Made by a program: the position numbers and the translations under genes
Shown: positions 1 to 13,100 of the stretch, piece by piece
Numbering within the stretch: the stretch's first letter is position 1
Layout of the letters: each line of letters begins with the position of its first letter
Assembly: GCF_037975245.1 (NCBI RefSeq)
Contig: NC_092563.1
Coordinates: forward strand, 18,773,594 to 18,837,593
DNA length: 64,000 bases
Direction: 5' to 3'
Source: Apostichopus japonicus
Taxonomy: Eukaryota; Echinodermata; Holothuroidea; Aspidochirotida; Stichopodidae
Notes under the pieces: model-generated
What the model was told of the DNA's origin: nothing
Seen by the model: the letters and a program-made list of their open reading frames with translations, nothing else
Databases searched by the model: none

Positions 1-957
1 CATTCACACACAAATAATAATATATATGTTTGCCAATCTAAGTTAGCCAATGCAAAAAAAGTTTCTAGTAACTGTAAAGATAACTTGGATCTAGCTATTG
101 CAAGATGCAAACTTTTGTCATCCATTGAGTTGACTTCACTGCACATTGAAATACTTGCTAGCACACGTATATCATGGTACTTTGCATAGGCCTAAGTCCA
201 CAACAGTGAAATCATGAAATTTCCAAAAGTGCACCACAGTGGGTACCATGGCACCGTTTGGTTTCCAGACTGCATCACCTTTAACCGTTTTAGCCTAATT
301 CATTGTGTTCACATAGCCTTAACGTTAGGCCTAACGGTTACCATAGGCGCACGGTTACTGTACTATTACTAATACTATGTTAATTTTAAAGCTAGGCCTA
401 TGTAGCTATAGTTAGTTAATATAGTGCTACTGTAACACTGTGTAAGCCTGCGCGAATACAGGAAGGGGAAAAAATCATTGTTTACCACTATGTTACTACA
501 GTGAACCGTGCAAATGTATATGTCTAAGACCTAACACAGACGTGTTTCAGGGCCGAACTTGCGGTGAGACTTTTGCATCTTATCACTTATGTCAAGTCTG
601 GAGACTAATTTAATTCACGATTTCCGTACGGTGGTACAATCCATCACAGTTGTTGACATTACGGGCTGACACATAAATATTGCGTAATGTATTTTTCTGT
701 TATAAAAACATGAAATCCATTGAGGACGTATGTATTTCACGGACAGGTTAACGATAACAATAATTGGTGAAATACGGATGCATAGAAGAGCCATCACATT
801 GACGCCTTGCACAGTCACAGTAAAACTAGTCCGATTGCAGTAGTCCGTCAAAATTTTGTTTAATTTCATTTTTGACGGGAAACACTATATTTGCAAACCT
901 AAGTTACAAAGCTGAAAGCAATGTTTTTCACCACTTGCAACTGAGTTGGGTAAATCG
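1..957. other. non-coding sequence, no gene seen
   Basis: AT-rich sequence with short open frames on both strands but no recognisable domain, splice-framed exon or repeat end. Nothing is called here. Confidence 0.5.
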
Positions 958-965
958 TTATATAC

Positions 966-1373
966 CAGGGTTGTCCAACCTACGGCCCGCGGGCCACAGC
1001 ACGGCCCGGCGCAAGGTTGCGTCCGGCCCGCCAGAGTTGCTCTACGGTGCGAAATTTTAGTGAGCAGATTTATTGATAACAATTTGAAGCTATATAATCA
1101 ATCATTCGAACCTTCTGGGTCCAAAAAACTGCATACAGGTCAGTTTGTGTGACATTCTCTCAGCGGAGGGGGGGGGGGGGGGGCGGTTGGACTTTATTCA
1201 TCTGTTTTATCAGGAAGGAAAATAAATCAGTGCGCTCCGCGCGCAGTGCTCACATTTTGTTGCCTTGGGCTTCAGGCAAAAAAATCGAAAATCGAGCGTA
1301 GGGTTCATGCGGCCCCCTCATTCATCATAATCATTCCATGTGGCCCTCCTCTGCAAAAGGTTGGACAACCCTG
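966..1373. mobile_element. non-autonomous hAT transposon (MITE, 408 bp)
   Basis: The element has 16 bp perfect terminal inverted repeats (CAGGGTTGTCCAACCT and its complement) and is flanked by a perfect 8 bp target duplication, ttatatac (958-965 and 1374-1381). The CAGGG-type end and 8 bp duplication are hallmarks of the hAT superfamily. The subterminal GC-rich blocks around 983-1035 and 1310-1350 resemble Charlie-type ends. It has no transposase and must be mobilised in trans. Several open frames cross its borders and are not genes. Confidence 0.93.
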
Positions 1374-1381
1374 TTATATAC

Positions 1382-3701
1382 TATCATAATGATACCGTTC
1401 CAGTTGATACAGATGTCGACATTGACCATTCGTGTGGGTATTCCACAGACTTCTCGTATAACTCGTATGAACTATATATAAAGAACATGGCTGTTCATCA
1501 TTCCACCCATGGTAACATACACTTAGGTTACACAGAAGTGATGTATTTCTGTGTTAGCGTATCATTAATATCGACATACAAAAGATACGTAGTTGTAGCC
1601 TATGATATATGGGGAATTGTTTATAAGTGTATATACTGGAGCAATATCACACCCGCTGCCCAATGTAACAACCGTTCAGTGCACAGCCTGCAAAGTCAGT
1701 ATCGGGAGCAGGGGTTTGAGGCTGAGGCCGAACGCAGAGTATAAGTGTGGTAACTGATTTGATGCGGAATTTTAAAATTAAAAAATGTTACAAATGTAAT
1801 CCGACGTCCAGTTCCGTGATAACTCACCATATTGTCAACATCAATATAATCATGCAATAGTCATAGGCTATAATAAGTTTATTCTTCTGTGAGCTCCTTT
1901 TTATCTCATCTGCACGTGCATTATGTACGGGAAGTTTCATGTGCGGAGATTGTTCACAAGAGTCATGGAGCATTTACAAACATACAGCGATAGCGTCAAT
2001 TAAAATTTAACATAACAATTTATTAGAGGGCACGGTTTGAGCTAACAAACTGTTTCGTGTCAGAATACCAATACACAGTACTTAAGATGGCCAAACATCT
2101 CCTAAATCATTTCTTAAGGCATTATATACATGTCATTTACAAAATATGCAACAATTTAAGGAGTTTGTTCTTATTGCTTCTAGGATTTTTTTGCAAAGAT
2201 TTTCACTCATCACGAGGTGCGAGTGGAAGGTAAATGCGCTTTCAACTTTATATTTTCATTGCGTAAAAGATCGCTTTGACTTAAGCAGTGTATGGAGTGA
2301 TAACGATATTTTTCGCGCACCAATCTGCAGCTTAAAAAAGATAAATAATTGGCGAAATGTACGAAGTCGCGCTAATCGACTGAGTAGCGATTCAAAGTAG
2401 CAGTGATGTACTGTACATTATATACATGGTGTGGGGAGGGATGGAGGCATTTTTTATATGGTATATCGAATAGATTGATGAGAACACATATTTTTATTTC
2501 ACCTTACAGTTCAAAACAGTGTATTCCAGGGATATTCGTAACACAATAAAGCTATATAGCACAATAAAGCAATTAATTAAAACAAAAATGCATCGCCAGT
2601 GGTTTGTTAATTATTAATTAATCCTACATCCTACTATTTGTCCCATAAAAAATTAGCATAGTGGTTTGTTGAATGATGTTGAAATCACTATTATTTGACT
2701 GAATGGAACATTTAAAAAAAATCCAGTATTACCTACACGGCCATTGGGTTTGGCAAAAAAATAAAATAAATAAAATAATCATACTGACCTGATTGTAATT
2801 ACAAATTGTTTAAATTACAAAATGAGTTATTTTGGTTCCCTCCCAACAACAGCAGGCAGATTTAGGCAAAAATACATGCAATAGCCTAACATGCATGAAA
2901 ACTTAACATCTGTCACCATGATGTCTGTATTACACATATTAAGTTAACGTGTTTATCTTAGTTTCTGCAAGTTTTTAAGAAAAATGGCCGAGACACAACA
3001 TTAATGTTGGTAATACGTGGCAACATCATTAAAGTGGCTGGGCTAGTTATAGTCTAACCCTCAGACCACAAGGACTATTATGGCATCAAATCACATGTTT
3101 CAAATAGATTTAAACAAAATTTAAAAGACAAAATGGTGTTGAATGTCATCCAAACGTGCTGTTGTTTATATGAAGTTAGAGGACAATCTTACCATTGTTT
3201 GAGCAATTTGATATTTATAAAACAATGGGTTAACATTAAACGTTTAGACCTACACTGACTGAGGAGCCAATGTCATCAATTTAGTCTTCCAGGAACATGT
3301 AAATTTCATTTTGTTTAACAATGTCTCTTCTGGGCCACCGTACTGATACATTCAAAGCCAACTCATCTTTTATACTATCTGCTCTGCCTTAATGAAGATA
3401 TTCAACAATTCTGACTCATCATAGAATAATAGTACCAAGGATACGATTTACTGCCATTTAACTTTTTTTATATTTTTTATACCACAATTAACTTTTAAAC
3501 ACTGAACCTTTCAAACTTGTGCCTTTATGCACTCACATTTAAGGAACATCTAGCTCTCCAAATACATACTAAACTGTATTAAATTTGAAGGTACAAAATA
3601 TTTTGGTAACTTCTGTAGAAAATGCTGGAGCATTACAATCAAGGACATGATGAAATGTATGAATATGATCAGACTGTGTGATACTGCATAAACCGTTAGT
3701 T
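1382..3701. other. non-coding sequence with one paralogous block
   Basis: No exon with a recognisable domain was found. The only structure noted is the block at 1921-2365, which recurs near 18.8-21.1 kb. Confidence 0.5.
1921..2365 (+). repeat. diverged duplicate of 18843-21140
   Basis: The stretch is clearly related to two blocks farther right. 1921-2050 matches 18843-18975, and about 2060-2365 matches 20805-21135, including shared strings such as gtgtcagaatac and tttttcgcgcaccaatctgc. In the right-hand copy the two halves are separated by a 1.3 kb transposon and other sequence. It could be an old segmental duplication or a long dispersed repeat; no protein is evident in either copy. Confidence 0.75.
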
Positions 3702-3709
3702 GTGAAATT

Positions 3710-4085
3710 CAAGGGCGTAGGAACCGGGGGGGGGGCTGGGGGGCGCCAGCCCCCCAGTGAAAAATGTGGAGGGGCGGAAGTATCATTCCGCCCCCCCCCC
3801 GGTTCGCAAGTCAGAAAACCCCTTTTTCATTTCCAAATGAGAAAAAAAATTTCATTTGGAGCACCAAATTGCATCTAAGGCCAGGTGGAAATACAAAATT
3901 AAGTTTACAAAATGCAGTGAGTGTTGAAGTGTGCTATATTGCACCAAACTGCATCTGAGGCCACCTGGAAATGCAAAAAATTCCAAAAGGGGAGGGGGAC
4001 ACCCCCTCCCCTTAGACCCCTCCCCCAGGCCGGCCATCAGTCTTCAGCCCCCCCCCCCACTCAAAAGTACCTTCCTACGCCACTG
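3710..4085. mobile_element. small hAT element, GGGCGTAGGAA family, copy 1 (376 bp)
   Basis: Ends are CAAGGGCGTAGGAA and the complement of CAGTGGCGTAGGAA. The 8 bp target duplication gtgaaatt is perfect (3702-3709 and 4086-4093). The interior has long G and C runs that can pair, so the element can fold on itself. Two more copies with their own perfect duplications lie at 38296-38662 and 45303-45658 (inverted). It is non-autonomous: there is no coding capacity beyond shadow frames in the G/C runs. Confidence 0.95.
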
Positions 4086-4324
4086 GTGAAATTTATGAGA
4101 CAGTAATAATATCCAGTATTAAAAAAAATATATATATATACCACCATTTAACATCACCATATACAGCATAGATACTGCCTGCCCCCCCCCCCCTCCTCCA
4201 CACACAAGAAAAGAGCTTTTATTTAATACACACTTGGAGGTAACTTGCTAGGCTACATATTAGTATTAAAACAACATAACTGGTAAACATGTTCCTTACA
4301 TGTAAAAGACAAAACTGATGTACA

Positions 4325-4690
4325 TATTATGTCTTCATTTAAGGAACTACAAAACTTTGTGATTGGCAAAGTGGGCTAGTAGAAGACAATCCCATTCACA
4401 TGAAATGTCTTCACACAAGGAATGACACAACCGTAATATGGCAATGTAGTCCTCACATGTACAAGACAAACTTATCCACATAGATGTCTGCACGCGAGGC
4501 ATTTCACAATTTGTGGCATGCAATGTGGTCCTCACAAGTAGGAAACAAACCTATTCACATGATATGTCTTCACACAAGGAATGACACAACCATAATTAGC
4601 AACCAAGTCCTCACATGTAAAAGACAAACTTATTCACATAAATATCTTCAGCCAAGGAATTTCATATTTTGTGAGAGTCATAATTACCGT
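4325..4690. repeat. tandem repeat of about 84 bp, roughly four units
   Basis: Motifs such as cttcacacaaggaatgac, cctcacatgta and agacaaac..attcacat recur about every 84 bp across this stretch. The 84 bp period recalls C2H2 zinc-finger arrays, but neither strand gives the CxxC...HxxxH pattern, so this is treated as a non-coding minisatellite. Confidence 0.7.
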
Positions 4691-7600
4691 TTCTTCCATC
4701 TGCAAACAGATATGAACATCTTTTAACGTTTATCTGAAATATCACATCGGGACAAGAGGTAGAAATAACACTGACAAATTGTGCATTTAAACCACAAACT
4801 ATTAAAATTACCAATATCTTGATTAAAAAAAAAAGAAAATCATAAAATTAAATGTTACTTTTCAAAGTAAAAAGTTTTGGTTTGATATTTTTGGTTTGAA
4901 CTTTTTTAAAGAGATGTCTGCATAGTACCAAATTGTGTCCTTGCCATGATCCAATGTATTGTAAGATAAATACAAGACTCACACACAAATACTCAAACAA
5001 AGAGAGTAATTTTTATCCACATTCTGTAAATGTTTTATAGATACCACATACACAAGCATCTAACCAATGTTAGTTTGAAATTATTGTCCAGTAATACTCA
5101 GCGTCTTGCCATACTGCCATAACAATCAAGAAAGGACAATCCTCCTCAAATTCACTCGAGCATTAATAATTTGTTACTTTCAAGATAGCAGGAACTACCC
5201 CCAAGTACTGTTATTGGGATTCATCCTTGAGCACACCCTAATTAATTGACCAGCCACCATATGATTGTAAACACAAGTGTGCTAATGGCCAGCAGTATAC
5301 TTTCCAGTGTGGAGACAAAATTTGGCCTGACCACTGAAATAGTACACTGTGTGGTTTTAATCATGAATTTGTGCAGAAGCGTTCAGTATGGCTACTGTAG
5401 CATTACCAACTTTCTCCCCTGTGTTTGGCCAAAAACAGGGGACTATTAGGGGTGGTATTTGCTGTAGACAGGGAAGATGATAATGCCTGAGTCAAAGACA
5501 ACTTGAAATGGCTGAATTCTTGTTTGAAATTGGTTAAATGCAGATAAAGATGTGTAGTGAGTGCTGTTGGATAAATGGAAGAATTGTAAAAAAATACAAA
5601 GCCATTTAGTCTACCAATACTTGCCTAACTTTTTTCCATGCATAAGAATGTCATGCACATTTCGAACATCACATTTTGACACCGTAAACATGAGAGTAAA
5701 AAACACCAAGATGAATACTTCCTGCAGCCACAGTGAAAATAATAATAATAATAATAACTGGTTAAAATCTTATGACTTTTGTAGCAAATAATAAAGTTAA
5801 TACTGAATTGGAAAATGACAACAACAACTAAAACAAACAACAAAATGAGAATTATGTCTAAAGTCATCCTCTAATGCAACCCAGAAAGTGACAGCAAAGG
5901 GAGTTAGTAATTGTAATTATAGTTATTACCATAATATCAATCATCTACACAATAAGTTCTTTGTTCTTCTATCAATCTTATACAACAGCAAACCACGATT
6001 CTTTACATCATTGATCTAAAATGACGGTTGTTTGGACCCCAAAGATTTAACGTTTAAGTTTTAAAGCCTCTTCCTGATCTTATTTCACAAGATCCTGAAA
6101 TGGTCTTAAATTTGTAAACCAAAGAGTTTTTACACTAATTTGAGTGTTGCATAAATATTTCAAACTCTTCTAATGCCCATATAATAATCCATGTGACCAT
6201 CGAAAACTTTTTTATATTTTACTTTTTATTGCACTTTGAAAAAGATTAAAGTATACATTAAAGAATAATAAGAAATAGCCAGAGTACATAAATAAAAGAG
6301 TCAGTGATTCAATTTTACATAAAATTCTGAAGTTTTTAAAAGTTTCAGGGATGTAGATCACCATCAGGTCAGTGCCATTTTTTTCTATGGAGGCATGGGG
6401 GTGGGGGAGGGAGGGGGTGGCTGGACCATATTTGAAGTTTGGAGGCTGCAAATGTCACTGTGGGAAGCAGGGCAAGTAGTGAGCTTATAACATAATCCTG
6501 AGGTGCATTTATAATTGGTGTATCTAGTGTATGCTAAGGACAGTGAATTGTAAAGATCCGGCCTTTCACAGCTGTAGGTTGACTTTTAATTTCCATACCC
6601 TGTAATTTAGGAAAGCACTGTACGAAAAAGGCCACAGAATTTTTTTTTTTTTAGATATTGGGTAAAATGGTTCTTTTATGTACCTTTTTTTTCTCACAAC
6701 CCCCACCCCCTGCCTCCAACCATCCCCTATTTTTTTTTAGGCTCCCTCATTCAGATTGTAATTACCTTAATTAATGCAATATGCAAAACTCACTCACAAA
6801 ACAGCAATTGCATACCAAAGTACAAGAGTTATTTACTACATACAGGTTCACTGCAGCTGTCAGACAATTCAGATATGAATATTTGATTTCTTTTTAATAC
6901 ACCACAATAATTTCACAACGAATATATGAAATCCACAATGTTCTTTGAGAAAGCATTCATCCCCATATGCCCACACAACAAAGAAATTCATACTCGAGAT
7001 CATTATTTATTCCAATGTAATTTTTTCTAATTCCCCTCTTCACTTTTCTCTCACACTTTCGAACCTCCTTAACAATGAGACCAATGTTGCTCAGCCCTAA
7101 AATAACAAACATGCCTTGTAAGCCTTAGCCGGGTAGGCTCAATAGTTTCATCATCTGTTCCAAACAAGTCAAGAATTAGGGTCTTCCCAAAAAACATGCA
7201 AATATGAAAGAGTAAAAACATAAGTCTGTGAAATCTGACAGACAGTATTCTTGCAGTATGTTCATGCTCACAGTAACTATCTATTTCTTTATTAAAGGCA
7301 TAAACAACTCAACTTTAGTTTTATGACTCACTGAAGTGGTCCATCAAATCACTGAGTGTCAAGGCCCAGCTCTCTCCCTCTCTGTACCACTCTCCATTAT
7401 CTGGACCTATCATCCTACCTCAAACCCCTCCCATCTTAAAAGTCTATGATGGTAAAGGCTATTAAAGACGTCTGGCATTGATCGTCACCTGAATATGGTT
7501 GCAATAGCAAGACAAGGTTGAAATACATACATAAAATGCCACCCGAATAAGTACTGTACATTGTACTGTCAAACATAATGAGGTCACATACATGTTACAT

Positions 7601-7985
7601 GGTACACACACATGCACACACATAAAAGTACAAGTTTATGTTACAATTCTTTGAAATATTGCACGGTTTCAAAGACTTTAACTTTACACTACAGAGGAAA
7701 TCTCAAAGCAAACCCCAAGACATATCCCAGATAGGGTTGGGTGCTTGAAGTCTGCTAAAGATCGCTCAGAGTGACCCTGTGTAATAGGGGTTACTAAACT
7801 TTACATTTGGAAAGAAAATTTTAATTACATTAAAAACATTTTTTTCAAAGCCTTCAAAGCCTCTATTGGGAAGTGAAATGAGGCCTTATAAATTTTAAAC
7901 AAATGAAATGTAAGCAGCTTGCTTACATATTAATATTAGACATACAATATGTACACATACCAACATTTACAGATTATAAGTTTCA
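4691..7985. other. non-coding sequence, no gene seen
   Basis: AT-rich, with short homopolymer and (AAT)n runs (for example 5738-5757). No domain or splice-framed exon was recognised. It lies 3' of the minus-strand SRCR gene and may include intergenic DNA only. Confidence 0.5.
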
Positions 7986-7987
7986 TG

Positions 7988-8296
7988 ATGTAATAATAAT
8001 AATAATAATGGCTTTTTATATAGCGCTTTATACCAGCGATAGGTCTCAAAGCGCTTTACAGACGTTATATTACCCCTGGTCAATGATAACCTGTCCCAGA
8101 GACAATCCCTCCAGTCGGCAGCAGTTATATACTGCGCCCAATGACAAGTTCCCTCACAGGTACCCATTCAACCCCTGGGTGGAGAGAGGCAAGTGAGATA
8201 AAGCATCTTGCTCAAGGGCACCACGTAATGAACTAGGCAGGAATCAAACAAGCAATCCTTGGATCACGAGTCCGACGCTTTAGCCAATTGGCCACC
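7988..8296 (+). repeat. dispersed SINE-like repeat with tagcgcttt core
   Basis: The repeat opens with (TAA)n, then a core with aaagcgctttacag, followed by wording of the type 'cccattcaacccctgggtgg', 'gcatcttgctcaagggcacc' and an end of the type 'tccgacgctttagccaattggccacc'. This combination is a familiar dispersed repeat in marine invertebrate genomes (from memory, not searched). The segment gaatcaaacaagcaatcc resembles a degraded tRNA B-box. No coding potential. Confidence 0.65.
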
Positions 8297-8299
8297 ACA

Positions 8300-9384
8300 T
8301 GTACATATGACTGTGTATCCTGCAACTTGGTGTCTTCAATGTGTTCTGATAAAACTGCTTGAAATTACAGTTACTTGGTTGACTGTCATATTTAGAGGGG
8401 AAAAATGGATTTGCAAGCAAGACTGCTGCAATCAAGAGTTGCTATATGTATCTTTGTTGTATTCCAAAAAAGGTGTCCAATTGCTACAAAGTCTGAAATA
8501 GACTTGCCCTATGTGTCGCCATAAATTATTTTCCTTTTTTTGATAATTTCGATCATATCGAGACAGACGTGCGAACGTTTGCCAGTTCTGCCCTATTATA
8601 TGCTACAGATTATGTAACATTACATTCTAGTTTCGACTTTACATGCATTGAAGACTCGCCCCAAACCAGGTGCTGCGCTCTGAAAAAGTTAACTTTCCGT
8701 TGCTTGCAAGTGAAGTTTTCTTCTTGTCCCTACAAAATGCAGACAGTAATGAAACGTGATACCTTGTTATCTTTTATCTAGACCTGAGATGTCCATGGTT
8801 GCTATGTACACTGTGTTGTGGGTATTGACCATAGCTGTGTGTATTGACTGTACACTAGTGCCTAATTACTGACAGTAGCAAGCTGTGTGTGCATTTTCTG
8901 GGATCGATGATGGTGTCTAACACTTCTGTTACACCTCATTCGAAACTAGTTCATATAACCAACATGATACGTTTTTTTTGTGCGTGAGTTTTCACACCCT
9001 TTAAATGGTAGAATGTCAAATTAAACAAATAGTGGAGACCTGTGCTCAAACCTTCAAACAAGTATATACAGTATACTGCCACTTTCTCTTAATGCGACTA
9101 TAACTGAACACTCCATATCTTCTGTCATGTAGGGAAAGTCAGAAAACACCTCAGAATGTACTTTGGAAATCTTTTAAGAGTCGATAGCATCCTAAACATG
9201 GCATTAACTAACGATGAACTTTTCAGTCCACTGTTTAAAACTATCCTCAGATTGGGGGTCAAACCCAAAAGCTGAATTCCTTCACTAATTAGGGTAGACT
9301 CCACTAAAACAATTTGTAGAGCTTATTTCTGATAGGAATTATCGCTAACTTACTCTGCCATAGCTGGTGATAACATGAATTTCA
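8300..9384. other. non-coding; probably includes the 3' UTR of the minus-strand SRCR gene
   Basis: This sequence directly follows the stop codon at 9385-9387 on the minus strand. No other gene was seen. No unambiguous polyadenylation signal was identified, so the transcript end is not placed. Confidence 0.45.
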
Positions 9385-10160
9385 CTAAACCTTGTCAAAA
9401 ACTTCCTTTTCTATTGGTGGTGCAGTTGCCACAGGTGGTTGGTGTTCCAAAGGAGGCCCAGGCGCAGTTGGGTATGGTGTAACACCCTGGTAACTGGACT
9501 GGTCTGGAGGTCCTTGCTGATAACTGGACTGGTCTGGAGGTCCTTGTTTCTCATTGACTGGGTATGGTTGAAGTTGAATATCTCCTGGATAAGGAGAAGC
9601 AGAGGTACCTGAGAAGGGAGTTGGATTAGATTGAGTTGGATAACCTGGCCCTGCCATCAATGGATTACTGGATGCCCCCACTGGGGGATACTCTGGTGGT
9701 GGATATCCTGGAGGTGGTACTGATGATGGAGATGGGTATCCAGTGGGATGGTAACCAGACCCTGGTGCTGGTGGGTATCCAGACCCTTGTGCTGGTGGGT
9801 ATCCTGGTCCTTCTGATGGAGGGTATCCTGGTCCTCCTGATGGAGGGTATCCAGGTGGTTGAGTTGGTACTGGTTGGTATCCAGGACCACCAGGTTGTGG
9901 ATAACCTTGGTTACTTCCCGGTGGTGGATAGACCCCGGTTGGTGCTTGGCCGGGTGGTGGCACTACCCGTACTACATCCTTGTATGGCGGAGGAGGGACA
10001 ACAAGTGGAGGTGATGTCACACTTGTGGTGGTTTGTGCAATATTTGGACCATTTCTTGATCTCCTGTTGCTCCGTTTACAGCAAGCACAGTAACAGATGC
10101 CTCCGACGCAGCAACAGAGGATGAGAAAGAATAAGACTCCGGAAATAGAAGATGCCACAG
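9385..10160 (-). CDS. SRCR receptor (minus), exon 4: transmembrane helix and Pro/Gly/Tyr tail
   Basis: The exon starts after atcatcag in phase 1 and ends with TAG at 9387-9385. It begins with SISGVLFFLILCCCVGGICY, a cysteine-rich membrane helix followed by the basic stop-transfer KRSNRRS. The tail has PPPPYKDV, at least five GYPPxxGx repeats (about 9745-9860), and a tandem duplication of GPPDQSSYQ (about 9485-9546). It closes with EKEVFDKV. Several tyrosines lie in PPGY or SSY contexts, possible phosphorylation or WW-binding sites. Open frames on the other strand here are shadows of the repeats. Confidence 0.85.
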
Positions 10161-13100
10161 CTGATGATTAAAACAAAAAACAGTGAAAAAAATCAAAACA
10201 GTGAAAATAAAATAGAGAAACCCCTCCCAGAAGTTACTTGCCTTTAAAGACATTACATATGTGGGAACAAGAGAAGTCTGCATGCTAATGAACCTGGCTG
10301 AATCAATACTGCAGATGAAGAGCAGTATAAATCCAAACAGAGTTAGTGCATACATTTGTAATTTGTCACCACTCACCAGACAGGGTAAGCACTAAGCAGT
10401 GCTTCTGACAGATCTAACAAAAGCTGTACCAGACAAGTGGGGGAATACAGAGATGGGGGATTAACCACTTCTTCAGGTCAAGATGTGACAAGCTGATACT
10501 TGTAAGCAATATTATGACAGCAACTCATCTGTCATATGGTAGTAGTAGTACCATGAATAGTTTAATTCAGTTTAGTAGAGCATAAAAATCCTGGAAAGAA
10601 CTTAAAAGAAATACTTGTAAAAGTAGCTGCACTTACAAACCCAAGGAAAGTCTAACCTTTATGGGCAGGATTTCATGGGCTCAAGAGTAAGGGTAAGAGT
10701 AATGAAAAACTGTTCAAAAGTCCTAAGAAAACCGAAAGTTGGAAAGTTTGAATACTCCCACTTCACAAAGTGTGAATTACTTATTTTGTTATGTACCTAA
10801 AACAGCAAGGTGGTTCTACTTTATGGGAAAGACAAATTAGCATAAGTTTCCCATCTACATTGAGACCTGAGTTTGTAGTGTTTGACTTAGAACTGCAAAC
10901 CTTAAATGAGCTACACCAATACCAAATTGTGGAGCAATTTTACTTATCTTTGGTAATCTCTTTTTGAAGGTAAATTTCTAAAGATAAAGCACTTTTGATA
11001 CTTTGACTTTCGGACCTCTGCTGACCCCATATGACCCTTGACCTCCACCCAAAGTAATAGGGTTCTTGTACTCACTATAAGAAAGACACATACCAAATAC
11101 GAGCTATGTGTGTAACCTACTTGGGATATCGTGTTTACAAGGCTTTCAAGGCTGACCTTAAAGAACATTACGGGTAACTTACAAAGGTCACCATCAGCAG
11201 ACCAAATGTTTGTTTCGTTGAATATGGGTTATACTCATGGCAGTATTTTGGAAGGAACAGTGAGTTCAACAATCTTGGAGAAAGTTGAGTTTCTTCCAAA
11301 AGGTGTTTTGGCAGACTATCAACTCTGAACTTATAACGCCCAAACATAATGTGTCAGTGCAAAAGGAAGACTTAGAGCACGTTGCGTAGGGAAAAGTGTC
11401 CAAGATGACCAGCACTTGACGAGGGTTAAAGCAGTGATGGAGAGATAACGATCAACTGTCCTCCTCCTGCGAACTCACCATATTCCCCGTCATCATTATC
11501 ATAAGTAACGATGGTATTATTGTCACGGTTGTAGCAGCTTGCCGTTAGGATGTCATAGTCATACAGGCAGTTCACGCTGCTGGCGGAGGAGAGACGATCG
11601 TAGCGGCAGTTCATGATGTTGGATTCACCGTAATTGCACCAGCTTATGCTAAGCACTGGATCCTCAGAGGGATATCTTGTGACGTACAATTGCATACCAT
11701 CGGTATACCCTGCTTGCCTGCATGCCGCTTGTGCAATTTCATCTCCATAAAATTCACGGCTGCAGATTGTACCCCAATGACCGTTGACGAAAGCGAACAC
11801 AGTCCCACCGACTGCTGAATCAGTCCCTACAGCTACAGTAAACTCTGTCAAGGTAAGCAGAAATAAATCCAACCCAGAAGTGTAAAATGCATTGAGGTTT
11901 CGATGACCAACTTCGTTGAAGTTAACTATATTGGATATTATACAGTTTGTGGAGAATCCTGTTGTGAGGTACTGTACTGTTGCTTTATACAGAGTTTCAC
12001 GTTTTGACTTCTCTTGGCCTTAAATAGACCTCTGACCTCCATGTAAACAATAAGGTGGTGTGTGTACTTTCTATGAGGCTGTACTAAATTCACCCAAGAA
12101 ACAAAGTGTCCTCAGTTTTTTATTTATTTATGATAAAGTCAGAGAGAATGAATAAAACACACGTACATGTATTGTTTGCAAGAATAAACCAGAAGTAGTA
12201 ATAAAACGATCCTACTCCGATGAAAATCAGATTTACGAAGTCATGAACGCTACTGTTGGCAAATATGTCCGACATAGCCAGAGCTTGACTGTCTTTGGAA
12301 CTAATATTTCACTCACTCCATCTTACCATACAGTATGGTATATTCACACGAATCACCTTGAATCGTTTGTAAATCTTAACTTCTTGCGTGAAGCTCAGTC
12401 TGGACATGAATGTGTAAATACAGATCTGGTAATATTTATGCAAATAATACCTAGAGGTTTACTTGTTCTCTTTGATGAATACAGCCCTTAACGAATCAAG
12501 CCGACAATGCATTAGTTTTATTCAAAAATTAGTTTGTTGAGTTTATTATATTACATACTGTACTCATTAAATGCTAAAAGCCATTTTGCCTATGACACCA
12601 CAGAAAACTGCATGCAGATAGGACCAACCATATATACAATCTCTCTCAAAGTTACTCTTGATGAGTTTACACATTTCGATCTTTGCAGACTTTAAGTAAG
12701 TTTGACCTCCACCAAAGGAGATTTACAAATTTGCATGTAATCATTTCAGGGATAATGCTGTTTTTGTGTGTTTTTGTCAAATGGCTGCCTAATTAAGGGG
12801 AGTGTGGGGGGGGGGGGTAGGGGAATAAGAAAATATACTTCATAGACTTTAAACCATTGCACTCATTTTGCTTTACGCTATTTTTATAAGCTGTTTTGAA
12901 TCTACAGTAGGAGGATAAAATACTGACACTAATGAAATGCCAATCAGTTAATTAGTTAAGTGTTTAACAGTCGAGTCAACTGTGACAAATAGAAGATACA
13001 TATATATTTTAGCTACAGTACCTGTAGCTACAGCAGGCAGGCATTCCATTTCCAACGCGTAACAGCTACCTCCTACATCCGTAGTATGAAAACAATCTGA

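Noticed and set aside
1340-1744. 134-residue plus-strand open frame
   Set aside because: It begins inside the hAT MITE and crosses its right end and target duplication; composition is not protein-like.
3678-4106. Several overlapping Gly/Pro-rich frames (also near 38.2, 45.5, 48.1 and 51.2 kb)
   Set aside because: They arise from G and C homopolymer runs near hAT ends and appear on both strands.
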